64,000 nt of DNA from Rhabditophanes sp. KR3021 (Eukaryota; Nematoda; Chromadorea; Rhabditida; Alloionematidae), in the NCBI GenBank assembly GCA_963281155.1, contig CAUJLY010000003.1, positions 4,898,001 to 4,962,000 on the forward strand, given 5' to 3'. The position numbers and the translations under genes were made by a program. The notes below the pieces were generated by a model. That model was not told the origin of the DNA. It made no database searches and saw only the letters and a program-made list of their open reading frames with translations. Shown piece after piece: positions 34,181 to 44,349 of this stretch. The number at the start of each line of letters is the position of its first letter. Positions within the stretch are counted from its first letter, which is position 1.

Positions 34181-34970
34181 AACAAAAGTAATAAGACAAA
34201 ATGGAGTTTATTCTTCGGGATTTTGGCCATTTTGGTAATAAACAATTTTTTCCCCACAATTAGTCTTACAATAAATGAAATTTTTAAAATATGTCTAAAT
34301 TTTAGAATATGAAGTTGATGATATTAAGTGGGCTCTGAGAATCATTTTAATAAATGAATCAGTGAAAAAATCTTCTGTTGATGTGGCTCATTAATTGCAG
34401 CTAATGGTTTGTTATTTTTTACTCTCTATTCAAATATAATGATGTAAGTTTTTATAAAATGTTTTACAATATTTTCTTTGGTACTTTTCAATAAGAAGAG
34501 TCATCGGTTATTCCGTGATCTTAATGTTAATTGCACCAATAAGCATACGTTTCCGTTTTAATCTGGAGGCTTCTTATACTCCAGTAACTGGTAAAGTCGA
34601 TATTTTTCACATAAATAATATTGATCGAATGAAAACAATTGAACCAAGAGTTATTCATGATTCATTAATGTTGACAAGCTTTATAATATCAACTACTTTA
34701 AATTGTACCAGTTTTTTAAATGCCAAAAGATGATGGAAGCTAATCTTTTTTAAACTAATTGCACAAATTTAAAAAAGATTTCTTTCTACTCAATATTCCA
34801 AAATTTCATTTTTTTATTACTTGTAATTGTGGGTATATTCAGATTAATATATTCTACCGTTTCTCCTGACAAGCCACTAGTATTGCAGATTGAAAACATT
34901 TGGACCTACTTAAAGGAATTAATTAGTGTCAGTGATGCTTATTTCTTATTAATCCTCAGGTAAGTTCTTA
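34180..34970 (+). pseudogene. Srv-like receptor pseudogene
   Basis: A decayed paralogue of the intact receptor just downstream. Matching blocks occur in the same order: LIAANGLLFFTLYSN versus LLAANRYYALNYPTKYN; FRFNLEASYTPVTGKVDIFHI versus YFRINLPAHFSPVEGKVNIYHI; and KISFYSIFQNFIFLLLVIVG versus KVFFFYSILQNFCVFLLVFM. Between blocks the frame shifts and stops occur (for example just before 34515 and at 34731). The intron positions relative to YSN/YND are conserved. It arose by local duplication followed by decay. Confidence 0.75.
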
Positions 34971-35505
34971 GCTAATTATTTTTAAGAAATGATTTTATAA
35001 CTTTTTGTATTGGATCAGTTGTAATAGTTACAAAGATTAAAACGTTAAGTCATAATCTCGAACGTCATGTTTCCATTTATTTACATAGTTAATATTTAAT
35101 TTAGCAATTTTTTAGCTAGGATCAAACACACCAATGACTTAATAGAATGCTTCCATTATTGCGTAATGAAGTTACTATACTTCAATTTTTTATAATAAAA
35201 ACAAATTGAATAGGCTTATTTAGATTAATCCAAATAATTTCTTCCTTTTACAAAAACAAACAGATTATTGTTACGTAGGGGTTTCTATTAAATATACTCT
35301 TTATTTACTTTTGCCACTTCCTTTAAAATTTTTTCACATGAAATAATATGTTTTGGGGTTTTACGATAGTAAGGAAATACTTAGAAATATTCTATGTGTA
35401 CTTTTTTATATCATTAAATTTGAACAAATACTTTCTCGATAATTGCATATTTTAAAATAATTCGAATCTTACAAGTAACTAAATCTTTTAATATTTCAGT
35501 CAGCA

Positions 35506-36518
35506 ATGTTTCCTGATTATACAGATGATCTTTGTTTGTTTATGTTAATTTTTATTTCAACAATATTACAAAGCGCATTTTTTTTCTTTGTATTTATTAA
35601 AATACTTAAGAAAAATGAAGCATATAAAACTGGTTTTTACTTTATTTTGCTAATAAATAATTGTGTAACAACTGTTTGGTTCACATGGAATTGCATCACG
35701 GAAAGATTTGTTAATTTGAATATTTTGAAGGAAGAAATTTTAAACATTGAATGGCTTCCATCTTTTAATTTCATGGCTGAGTCAGCCGTAACATCTTACC
35801 TATGTTACAACTGTGCACTACTGGCTGCCAATAGATATTACGCTCTTAATTACCCAACCAAATATAACGACGTAAGTTCAGTATATGTTTTATGTAATAT
35901 TATTTTAGTTTTTTTCAATTGAAAGAATAGCTATTTATTGTATAATTTTGGCATTAATAGCATCAATAAACATTTACTTCCGCATAAATTTACCAGCTCA
36001 TTTTTCTCCGGTAGAAGGGAAAGTTAATATTTATCACATAAATTATATCATTCAAAGCATTGTTTTTCCTGCTAGACTTGCAATATCTATTTTAACTTCA
36101 GTCAGCTTAGTAATTTCAACAAGCTTAAATTATAAAAGCGTCTCCAAGTACAGACAGATGATTAAAGTGGGCTCTTTGAATTCCAATCACAATCGAGCAG
36201 AGAAAGTGTTTTTCTTTTATTCAATTTTACAAAATTTCTGTGTATTTCTACTTGTTTTTATGTACATTTTTAGAATCGTAACTGCTTCTATGGGTAAACC
36301 AATTACATTTTTGACTGAAAACTCCTGGAGTTATTTAACGAGTTTTCTAAGTTTTAGTGACAGTTACTTTTTATTAATTTTTAAGTAAGTTTTTAATCAT
36401 TTGTCTTATCCAAATATTTTTTAGCAAAAATGTGCGAAAAGATTTTGTGGCTTTTTATACTTGTTCAACAACAAACAATTCTTTTACAAAAGTTCATCCA
36501 ATAAATTCTCGCAAATGA
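35506..36518 (+). CDS. Nematode seven-helix chemoreceptor, Srv-like
   Basis: Putative chemosensory GPCR. Exons 35506-35871, 35909-36384 and 36425-36518 join in phase to 311 aa. Starts MFPDYTDDLC; seven hydrophobic segments are plausible (FMLIFISTILQSAFFFFVF, ILLINNCVTTVWFTW, IERIAIYCIILALIAS and others). After helix 3 it reads NRYYALNYPTKYND, the NRY.AL..P..Y motif seen in nematode Srv, Srg and related receptors. A charged cytoplasmic tail ends VHPINSRK. It has a pseudogene copy about 1 kb upstream in the same orientation. Class Srv versus Srg or Srx is a judgement by motif only. Local AT content is as high as the surrounding DNA. Confidence 0.8.
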
Positions 36519-36889
36519 TTCATTTGGATTATCATATCAAAAACCATATTTTTGAGTACCTTGAGTGGAAATTGCGTACAAACTAAATGGTTACATTTAT
36601 TCATATTAATTATCTTACATAAATGATGATTTGAATCTATTATAAATAAATACAAACATAAAGTTTCAACTTTTTAATTATCGCGTGAGAAGCTTTCAAG
36701 TTAAGCACATTCCAAAAAGAAAATGATGCTTAAAAAGCAAATTTTTTTCATTATAAAGTGTGTAGCCGAGGAGTCAAAGGTAGGGTCAAAAATTAGAAAT
36801 TGACGTACAATCATGATATTATGACCATTCGAAAAAGAATCAAAAATGAGGAAGAATCGTATAAAAATATTTTTGTTTAACCTACGGGC
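36519..36889. other. Receptor 3' flank
   Basis: AT-rich 3' untranslated and intergenic DNA; no gene seen. Confidence 0.4.
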
Positions 36890-37510
36890 GGTCCAGCACC
36901 AGTCGACTTTGTGAATTTTTGGAAAAATGTTTGACCTCCACACTTCTTTCGACACTCGCCTTGGGTGATACGTTGGATCCTATTTAATTTCTTTAACAGA
37001 CTTAAGTTATCATAGTCGATATTATCAGGAATCACCATCGTCTTATCCCAATTTTCAAACTCTATATAAGCCTTCTTCTCGATAATCGGGTATAGCTCGG
37101 CCTCTACTTCTTTTGGAAATAATACCGCTTCTTGTCGATTTTCGTTTTAAAAGAAGAATGAGTGGGGCCAGTAGTAGAGATGGTTACTCACGGTTGGTTC
37201 GAACTTGCTCCAAGCTACTGCTGAGACATCCTTAAACATCTTTTTATTACTACATAGGATTAATCTAACTGTTTCACACGGCATCTTGCATTGTCCGAAG
37301 CTTCCTTCCACGTCAATTTAAGGGCAAGACGTTTAGGGAAGAATGTAGAGCAGTTGAATACCTCATATCATGACAAAAGCCCTTTAGTCTCAGCCTGTTC
37401 GAGTTAACTTCGTCGTAGAAATGTCCACCGTGGTCAGTATTTTTTTCGGAGCCAACTTTGGTATTAAAATCACTCAAAGCAGCGCACATTAGACTTGTCA
37501 AATTTGGATT
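36890..37510 (-). mobile_element. Retroelement endonuclease relic plus MTO1/MnmG-like fragment
   Basis: Two GC-enriched minus-strand pieces. The first (about 37505-37400) reads SDFNTKVGSEKNTDHGGHFY...NSNRLRLKGFC, matching the GDFNAKVG...G.RL..FC core of endonuclease domains in RTE-type non-LTR retroelements; the catalytic-loop glycine is replaced by serine. The second (about 37120-36886) reads AELYPIIEKKAYIEFENWDK, then VIPDNIDYDNLSLLKKLNRI, resembling the C-terminal region of the tRNA-modifying enzyme MnmG/MTO1 (IP..+DY...L). No intact frame links them. This looks like composite debris and is not a working gene. Confidence 0.45.
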
Positions 37511-37739
37511 TATTAAAAAATTCTATGCGTTTTCCTCGGCAGCATGCTCCACCCAATATATCATTTTGACAGAAGTTAATTTATTGCTTTGCACAAAAGA
37601 AGCAACATTAAAGTAAATATTTTTGTCAATACAGAAAATAAGAGAATAACATTTATATTTCACTTATACTATAATATCTTATAATGAATGACATTGTTTA
37701 ATTTAATAAGTTATTTTAATTTTACCAAATGAATTCAAT

Positions 37740-40658
37740 CTAGTGACCATTTATTGAAATTTTTTGAATATCTTGTTCCAAGGATTCGTTAAAATTTGAT
37801 TTGGTAGCAAAGGAGTCAGTATCTGAAGTGTTGTTCATTTTGCTCTTCAATCGGTTGATTTCTTCCTCTTTTCTTTGGATTTCGAGGACAGCATCATTTA
37901 ATGCCTTACTTTGGACTTCAAAAGCTTGATATCCTGCAGTCAATTGTTGGTCCAATTGTTGGACTTGATAATTTAATTGCTGAACAACGGTATCATGAGG
38001 ATTAGGAAGCTGGCTTAATTGGTATGTTTGCCATTGGTCGGACCATTGCTTGTATTTCGCAACTTCCGACTGCCATAAACTAACATTTGTTGACAAAATC
38101 TCAACCTGTGATTTATAGGCATCCTTCTCACTCGCTTCAACTTCTAAAATTTCTTTAGTTTTCTTGAGCTCGGTGATTTCTTTAACAGATGTCTCTTCCA
38201 GATTGATGTACTTTTTAGTAATTTCTTCTAGTTTTGCTTTGTGATCGAGAAGCTCTACTTTTAGATTACCAATTTCTTCATCTTGCTTACGAATTAACTC
38301 AATATATCCGTAAACAGCTCCCTGCTGGGCACTATTAGTGACATCATAATTCTCATTGCCAGCTTTAAGTAGTTTCAAGAAGGACATTTCGTTCATTCTG
38401 TAGATCTTGCAGAATTGGTAATCCAAAAAAGGACTACTATCGCTCTTAGGATTGAATTGGGCTTTATTGGCTGATCTAAGGTAATACTCAGAATGAGTCA
38501 AGTTTTCAAGACTTTCAGCAACAGCAGATTTTCCAAGTCTAGAAAGTGAATTAGTTTGATAACTTTATTTTTAAATTTAAGTATTTATTAGTCACAGAAG
38601 CTCTGTATAAACATAACGGTAACACCTCATACATTTGAAACTTTGATTCTGGACATTCTTCTTTGACGAGGTTACCAAAATGAACTCGAAGCTAAACAAA
38701 GAGGTAGTTGATCTCACCATTGGCGAGTTTATGGTTGACCCTATGTTTTTGGGTGTTACAGTTTATAAATAATACCGTTAATAGTCTGCCAAATTATAAT
38801 ATATCACTCCCGTTATACTTTAATTAGAATAAAACAAACCTTCTGTTAATTAATTCAAATATTTTCTTCTTTTCGTCTTCTGTAGCTGAATTGGCGTGGG
38901 CGACCATCATAACGTATCCCAGCATGCCACGGACAATGACATCTTCTGTCTCACTATCTCCTACATCAGTATCAACTAAAAATAATTAGCTTAAGTAATT
39001 GGATATTCTTTCACTTACTAAATTCAGAAGTGATATATTGGACGAAATTTGGATCCTTCATGAAAATATTCAAAGCTTCTGGACAATCAGTAATCCAAAC
39101 TGAAATAAGCATCAGAAATCCAACCTTAGCTTGATTCTTTCTTTTTGCTTGAGAAATCAACAAATTACAAACAAATTCTAGTAGAGAAATTTTGCCATCC
39201 TTGTGTGGTTGCTTAATATTAAGCATAACGATCTTAACATCCTCATTTGCCATAATAAGATGCATAAGGCACACCGACCCAGCCCAAACTTGAAATGGTT
39301 CAGTACTATTTAAACATCTAATAATACTGTTACCGACGCCAGCTATTTCAGGAGTATTAGCAGCTCTTTGGGGATCAAGTGTTTTGACCAAATTATTACT
39401 TCCTATTTCATTGTCGTAAGTATAACAGAAAAATGCGTACAAAGCAGCGCATCTTAATTTGAACGGTTGTTTGTCAGTTGTCAAAGCATCCATTAAAACT
39501 GCAAGAGAAGAAGTATCAACTTCATCCTGGTTAACATGGGTGTTTATGAAAAAATCTTGGTTTGTAAAATTTCCTTTGATAAGCTCGCCAACAGTAACAA
39601 TCGTCTGAACAACTGTTTCAAGTCCGGCTCCCAATTCAGAAAAAATTACTCGACTCAAAGTTTGTAACATTCCATTTTGATAAAATATCTTTTGACAGCT
39701 GTTGTAATTTTCGTATAAATTTTCAGAAGAGACTAAGGCTCTAACTACTTCTAAACTAAAGAAAATATTACTAATCCTTTGCTTTGGCCATTCGAAATTT
39801 GGGTTGTAAGTTTCCTCCAACTCATCCTCGGGGAAAAATAGCCTAGTAATTACATTATTGAGCAAATTCGGCAAGTTAACGTCAGCTCTAAAGTAGCGCT
39901 GATTCCCAGTATTTCTTTTTAATAAATTTAAAATCACAAATAAACAATCTTCTATAACAATACTCTCGGACATTTCTTCAATTATGATTCCAAATAAAAT
40001 TTGGAATGAGTTTTCGTAAACAAGTAATTGTTGTACGTTGCCGTTTCCTTTACTTAATTCACTCAACATCAAAACCACGCTATTTCTGATAACTTCTCTT
40101 TGGTCTTGAAGTAAATCAACAATCTTTCCAATTCCATTGTGGTGGTTAATGATAGCTGACTGAACCTCACTTGCACGGTAACGTAAAAGAGCGATCAACA
40201 ATTGAACTAACGATTTTCTAACCATAAAATCAAAGGACTCCGTTGTATTCATGATTGCCTCCATCAAGGCTGGTTTTTTAACAAATAACTCGGCCAATTG
40301 ATCTCCTAAATCATCTTCCTTTGGAGAAATTGAATCTTCTACAGTCAAGACAGACTCCATAATGTCAAAAACAATATAAATTAATTCACAACTCTCTTGA
40401 TCTTGTACCAAAACATCCATAAAGCACTTTAAACCAATTGAACCAACATGCGATCTCATTGTCTGAAATGGCATTATTTAAAAAACGAAAATAGTAACTT
40501 ACAGGAGCCATATCTTTTATGGTTAACAAAGCATCTCTTCGATCTTCATAAATAGTAGACGATTCTACACGATCAAATAACTTCTCAACTAAAGAGACGT
40601 CATCGTCATCTTCAATAGCTTCTTTGTTTCCAGTAAAGAAGTTCTGGAAATAGGACAT
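37740..40658 (-). CDS. USO1: General vesicular transport factor p115 (Uso1)
   Basis: Golgi tethering factor that captures COPI/COPII vesicles with GM130 and giantin. Exons 40658-40503, 40462-39019, 38975-38840 and 38538-37740 join in phase to 844 aa (human 962). The N-terminus MSYFQNFFTG...VEKLFDRVESSTIYEDRRDA matches the p115 opening. About 600 residues of armadillo-like helices follow (RNSVVLMLSELSKGNGNVQQ, FKLRCAALYAFFCYTYDN). The block RLGKSAVAESLENLTHSEYY corresponds to RIGKENFIEKLGFISKHELY at the head-tail junction. The rest is a heptad-rich coiled coil (EEIGNLKVELLDHKAKLEEI), shorter than in vertebrates and ending DIQKISINGH without the usual acidic tail. Intron 3 (38839-38539) contains an open but out-of-phase segment that I exclude. 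Start chosen at the family MSYFQ methionine. Confidence 0.93.
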
Positions 40659-41770
40659 AATTGCAACTTTTGGGAGTTCCACGCGTCAAGGATTCCACAC
40701 TTGATTTGACAAGGGTGCAATATTCTAATTGACTGTTTACTGTCGTTGTGAGACATTCCGCTTGGTAATTAACCATTTTAACTCGCAAACAAAATGATAT
40801 GGTCGCCAAATTGTTTTGATAAAGCTCTCTTGTATATTTTGTCCTGTAAATATCAAGCATATTATTCTAAAACAATCAATTTTGGTATTCATAAATATTT
40901 GACAGATAAGAACCAATCCAGCAAAACTAGTTAGATTGTTTTATTTTGAAACTGTTTGGCTTTTTCTTAGGCCACAATAAGTTTGTATGGAAAAAACTTA
41001 TTCTTAGCAATTGTCTTGGCATTTATTATTTTAAAAATTACTTGTTACGTACCTTTTCTACTTTATAAAATGAACCGATTAATCTAAATAAATCTAAGAT
41101 AAAGATATTCAAGTGGCATCGGCATCAGACCCAATAAAATGTTACTAAAATGAAAGAAATTTGGTCTCAAAAGTACCTTCGAAACTGACAAAGAATGATT
41201 GTAAGTGTCGAACTGCGAGTAAGTAAGCGTTAGGATAATCCATATTTCATGTAATTGACCATTGTTAATACACATGGGATGAAAAAATATTAATTTTGGG
41301 TGCCAAGGTAAACAAAATATCTACTGTGATTTAGTCATGAAAGCATTTTCATCCCTTCTTTGCCATCTTCGACTGAAAGATCGTTTTCAAATTTAAAAAG
41401 ATTGGTACAGACCTCAGTAGTCTTTAAGTAATAACAACATTTCAAAGTTGACTTTAAGATAAAAAAATAATGAATTTATTTTGTAATAATTTACATGCTC
41501 TGTTTTACTCAGCTGTTTGTAATTTATTTTTAGGCAGTTTGATACTGCTAAGAAGTTAAATGGTGTGTCATACATATTACTTGAAGATTATCGCCTATTT
41601 ACAAATGTATGACTCAGGTTATTAAAATTGAACACAGAATACTCTATATTTTATAAGGATTAATATTCAGCCCTCAATTTAATAGTACTTTATTCCAAAG
41701 TTTGTGTTCAGTTTTATGGCAATAATTGATGCTGTGATCTTTTGACAATATTTTAAGCAGCAATTTTATT
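40659..41770. promoter_or_regulatory. Divergent upstream region of USO1 and PHETA
   Basis: About 1.1 kb between two divergent start codons, both serving Golgi or endosome traffic. No coding frame or named motif was recognised; promoter content is inferred from position. Confidence 0.45.
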
Positions 41771-42328
41771 ATGTTAGTGAATGGACGCAGTCTTACAGAA
41801 CTAGTATCTGACTCATCGTACGATAAAAGAATCAGTGGAACCCTATTTTATTTAAGAGTAAATCATATTGATTGTATTATTACTATTGTATTTTTGTTGT
41901 TTGTTTTAGGAAGATGGTTGGCAAGAATTGTTTGGCATATTAAAGGCCAATATTTTGTTTCTTTTTGCCTCTGAGCACAACTTAGAATCCTGTCCATATC
42001 TTATAATTGTAGAGGATTGCTTAATAGATTTACTTGATGACAATCAAACCGGAAGACCATTTTCTTTTTCAATTAAACTTAAAACGTAAGCAAAATGTTT
42101 GAAATTATGTCTAAAATTTTATTTATAACTATGTCTAAAATGCTGTTACAACTATGTTTTAGGACGGGAAGGGAATTTAGATTAGCAGCTGATACATTTC
42201 CTAATCTAGAAAGATGGATATCTGTGTTGACTGTTTGTCCGATAGATTATATTAATGCAATTAAGCAATCTTTTGATGAGCAATATAATCAACGTGAGGA
42301 AAGTTCAAGCAATGCCAACGAAGAATGA
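41771..42328 (+). CDS. Sesquipedalian-like PH-domain protein (PHETA family)
   Basis: Endosome-to-Golgi recycling adaptor that in vertebrates binds the phosphatase OCRL. Exons 41771-41857, 41910-42085 and 42163-42328 join in phase to 142 aa. It opens MLVNGRSLTELV, like MKLNERSLAFYA of PHETA1/2. A PH domain follows: GTLFYLRE, WQELFGILKANILFLF, LIIVEDCLIDLLDD, FSFSIKLKTTGREFRLAADT and ERWISVL with the invariant Trp. The segment CPIDYINAIKQSFDEQYNQ matches ASFDYLRLVVRELEQQL of the family. The vertebrate C-terminal OCRL-binding F&H motif is absent; the protein ends in an acidic Ser/Asn tail. A AGCAG acceptor-like site lies 10 nt before the ATG. Confidence 0.85.
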
Positions 42329-42660
42329 TTGCTTGATCAAATAAAAAGCTTTTCACTTATTTACTCCTTATTTGGGTAAATTATGTGGTTGTTGTATGAC
42401 TTGAATAAAATGTATTTAGTTGTAAAGTAATTTGCTTTGCGCAATTTAATTTGTGTATGGGTTGAATTCACCCTATTTATGATATCTTTTTTCCTTTTAT
42501 TATTGTATGATACGCCCATGGCCAAGTCATGCTCCTTGCCTTGTGTCTATGTTCCATTGACGTTGTCTTACGACGACTTTGTATGTAACATGTAATTTGA
42601 TAACGTAATAAAGTTAGTCCTCTGTATCTTGTCCAACAATTATTTACAAATTGTGACACA

Positions 42661-42671
42661 TCTTTTTAGTT
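42661..42671 (+). promoter_or_regulatory. Candidate trans-splice acceptor at the ARPC3 start
   Basis: TCTTTTTAG ends at 42669, two bases before the ATG. A leader this short implies that the mature 5' end is supplied by splicing, most simply by a spliced leader. Confidence 0.5.
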
Positions 42672-43264
42672 ATGCCAGTTTATCACTCGCGCTTCAATGC
42701 CTGCCAAGAAATGATTGGCAATATTGCCCTATTGCCAATAAAGACAAATTTCAAAGGACCAGCTTTGAAAATGGGTAATTTAATTATAAAGTGTCTTTTT
42801 ATTTACGTAACGTTTTAGATACAAACTCAGACGAAGTTGATATTATTGATGAAGCTATACTATACTTTAAACCAAATATTTTCTTTCGTGAATTTGAAAT
42901 TAAAGGTCCCGGAGATCGCACAATGATTTATTTAATTCTTTACATTTCTGAATGTTTGAGAAAAATCACCAAATGCCAAGACAGAATTCAAGCCCAAAAG
43001 GATTTAACAATGCTCGCTTTAAACCAAAAGATTCCGATTCCAGGAGACGTAGACTTTCCTTTGAATGCTATGTATAAAGCTCCCCAAAACAAAACAGAAA
43101 CCGAAGGAATGAGACAATATCTTCAGCAACTCCGCCAAGAAATGGGCCAACGACTTATTGAGATGGTTTATGGTGCCGACGGAACCCCTTCAAAGTGGTG
43201 GATGTGCTTTAGCAAAAAAAGATTCCTCGAAAAGTCTCTTATCAGACAAGGAGTTATGATATAA
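42672..43264 (+). CDS. ARPC3: Arp2/3 complex subunit 3 (p21-Arc)
   Basis: Core subunit of the actin-branching Arp2/3 complex. Exons 42672-42774 and 42819-43264 join in phase to 182 aa (human 178). The opening MPVYHSRF and the blocks NIALLPIKTNFKGPA, DIIDEAILYFKPNIFFREFEI, DRTMIYLILYISECLRKI, IPIPGDVDFPLNAMYKAP, EGMRQYLQQLRQEMGQRL and PSKWWMCFSKKRFL follow human ARPC3 closely. The ATG lies 2 nt after CTTTTTAG, a trans-splice-like acceptor, and PHETA ends 343 bp upstream on the same strand. An AATAAA signal occurs at about 43338. Confidence 0.95.
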
Positions 43265-43551
43265 TCTCTAACTCATTTGTTCAATACATGTTATTTTGGT
43301 AATATCATTCTTTATATTTATTTAACCTTCTACCGAAATAAATAATTGAACAAGACTTCCTCTAAAGTAATGAAAAAAGTAAATAAATGTTTGCATCATT
43401 TAATGAATAATGATATAGACCAAATAAAATACAATTCAATTTAAAAAGTCTTAAGCTTTGGCCCTTGGCGAATTGGTTAGTAAGTTGTAGATAATAAAGT
43501 TGGGCAAGTTTATACTTTGTTAGTCATTTCGGTGTCCACTTTGTTAACTGA

Positions 43552-43752
43552 ATGCTTCATAGGAGCTCTCTTTGCAGTACTGTGCCTGAAAAAACAGGTC
43601 TATTGCATGATTACGATGATTTGCCTCCCGATATTCCCCCACCTCCTATACCTAACGAATGGGACCTGTCAGAATTACTGCCAGAAGAACAGGTAAACCT
43701 AAACTTTCTTTTAAGTTCTTTAAAGTCGAGTTTGGTTCAAACTAAAAGTTAA
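43552..43752 (+). CDS. Hypothetical small acidic, proline-rich protein or first exon
   Basis: A 66-codon frame whose centre is distinctive: HDYDDLPPDIPPPPIPNEWD followed by LSELLPEEQ. The polyproline run resembles a ligand for SH3, WW or EVH1 domains. A GT donor-like site (CAG followed by GTAAAC) sits right after PEEQ at 43692, and coding character drops beyond it. The real exon may therefore end there and join an unidentified exon. No family was recognised. Confidence 0.35.
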   Translation: MLHRSSLCSTVPEKTGLLHDYDDLPPDIPPPPIPNEWDLSELLPEEQVNLNFLLSSLKSSLVQTKS

Positions 43753-44092
43753 ACTCTATAAATTGTGTAAAACAATTTTATTTGCTGAAATGTGTGTTTT
43801 ATTATCCACAATATTGTTATTTTTACTATGACTTGTGAACATGATAAATTAGCACATTCAATTTTTTATCTTCTCATATGTATGTTGCAAGGCAAAAAAG
43901 TTTAACAAAGATCCCATGAGAAATTTTTGTGATTAGTAGAATAATGAAAGAGAGGCGTTAGTATTTGTTTTAGTTAAACAATGGATGTATTACAATGGCC
44001 TACACATGTATTTATAAATAATACAATTTTTAGTAGGAAATATTCAAAAATTAAAAACTATATCTAAGACAACAAGTATTTATTGAATATTT

Positions 44093-44280
44093 ATGAAGGC
44101 AATAAATACTATGAATAGACTTCGGGCTCGTAGCAGAGCACGAAGTGAAGAATTTCGTCTAGGGAGGTTTCATAACAATAATGAGGTTTGAAGATCATAA
44201 AAAAGCTAATTAAACTTTATAATTATTTTATTACTGTTTAGGAGTTTGTTAATACAATGCCAGGTTTCGTTTTTCCTTAA
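44093..44280 (+). CDS. Hypothetical short Arg-rich coding segment
   Basis: Two segments, 44093-44185 and 44242-44280, join in phase across a 56-bp intron to 43 aa, starting MKAINTMNRLRARSRARSEE. The Arg/Ser-rich head is not background-like. The decayed transposon starts within about 70 bp, so this could be the 5' end of a gene interrupted by the insertion. Using an alternative donor after ACAATGCCAG (44263), its phase would be compatible with the first TWK channel exon at 46711, but the resulting hydrophobic junction is not convincing. Unknown function. Confidence 0.25.
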
Positions 44281-44349
44281 TGACCTTAACTAATTTTATT
44301 TCATTTTAGGTAAGTTTTAAAAGAGTCAAAAAAGATAATAAACATCAAG

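Noticed and set aside
38570..38710. Open segment (LRVHFGNLVKEECPESKF...) inside USO1 intron 3
   Set aside because: It cannot join both flanking exons in phase, while skipping it restores the conserved p115 sequence NRRLGKSAV. It could be an old exon, but evidence is lacking.
41084..41275. Minus-strand frame upstream of USO1
   Set aside because: No acceptor or donor links it to USO1, and the sequence is not recognisable.
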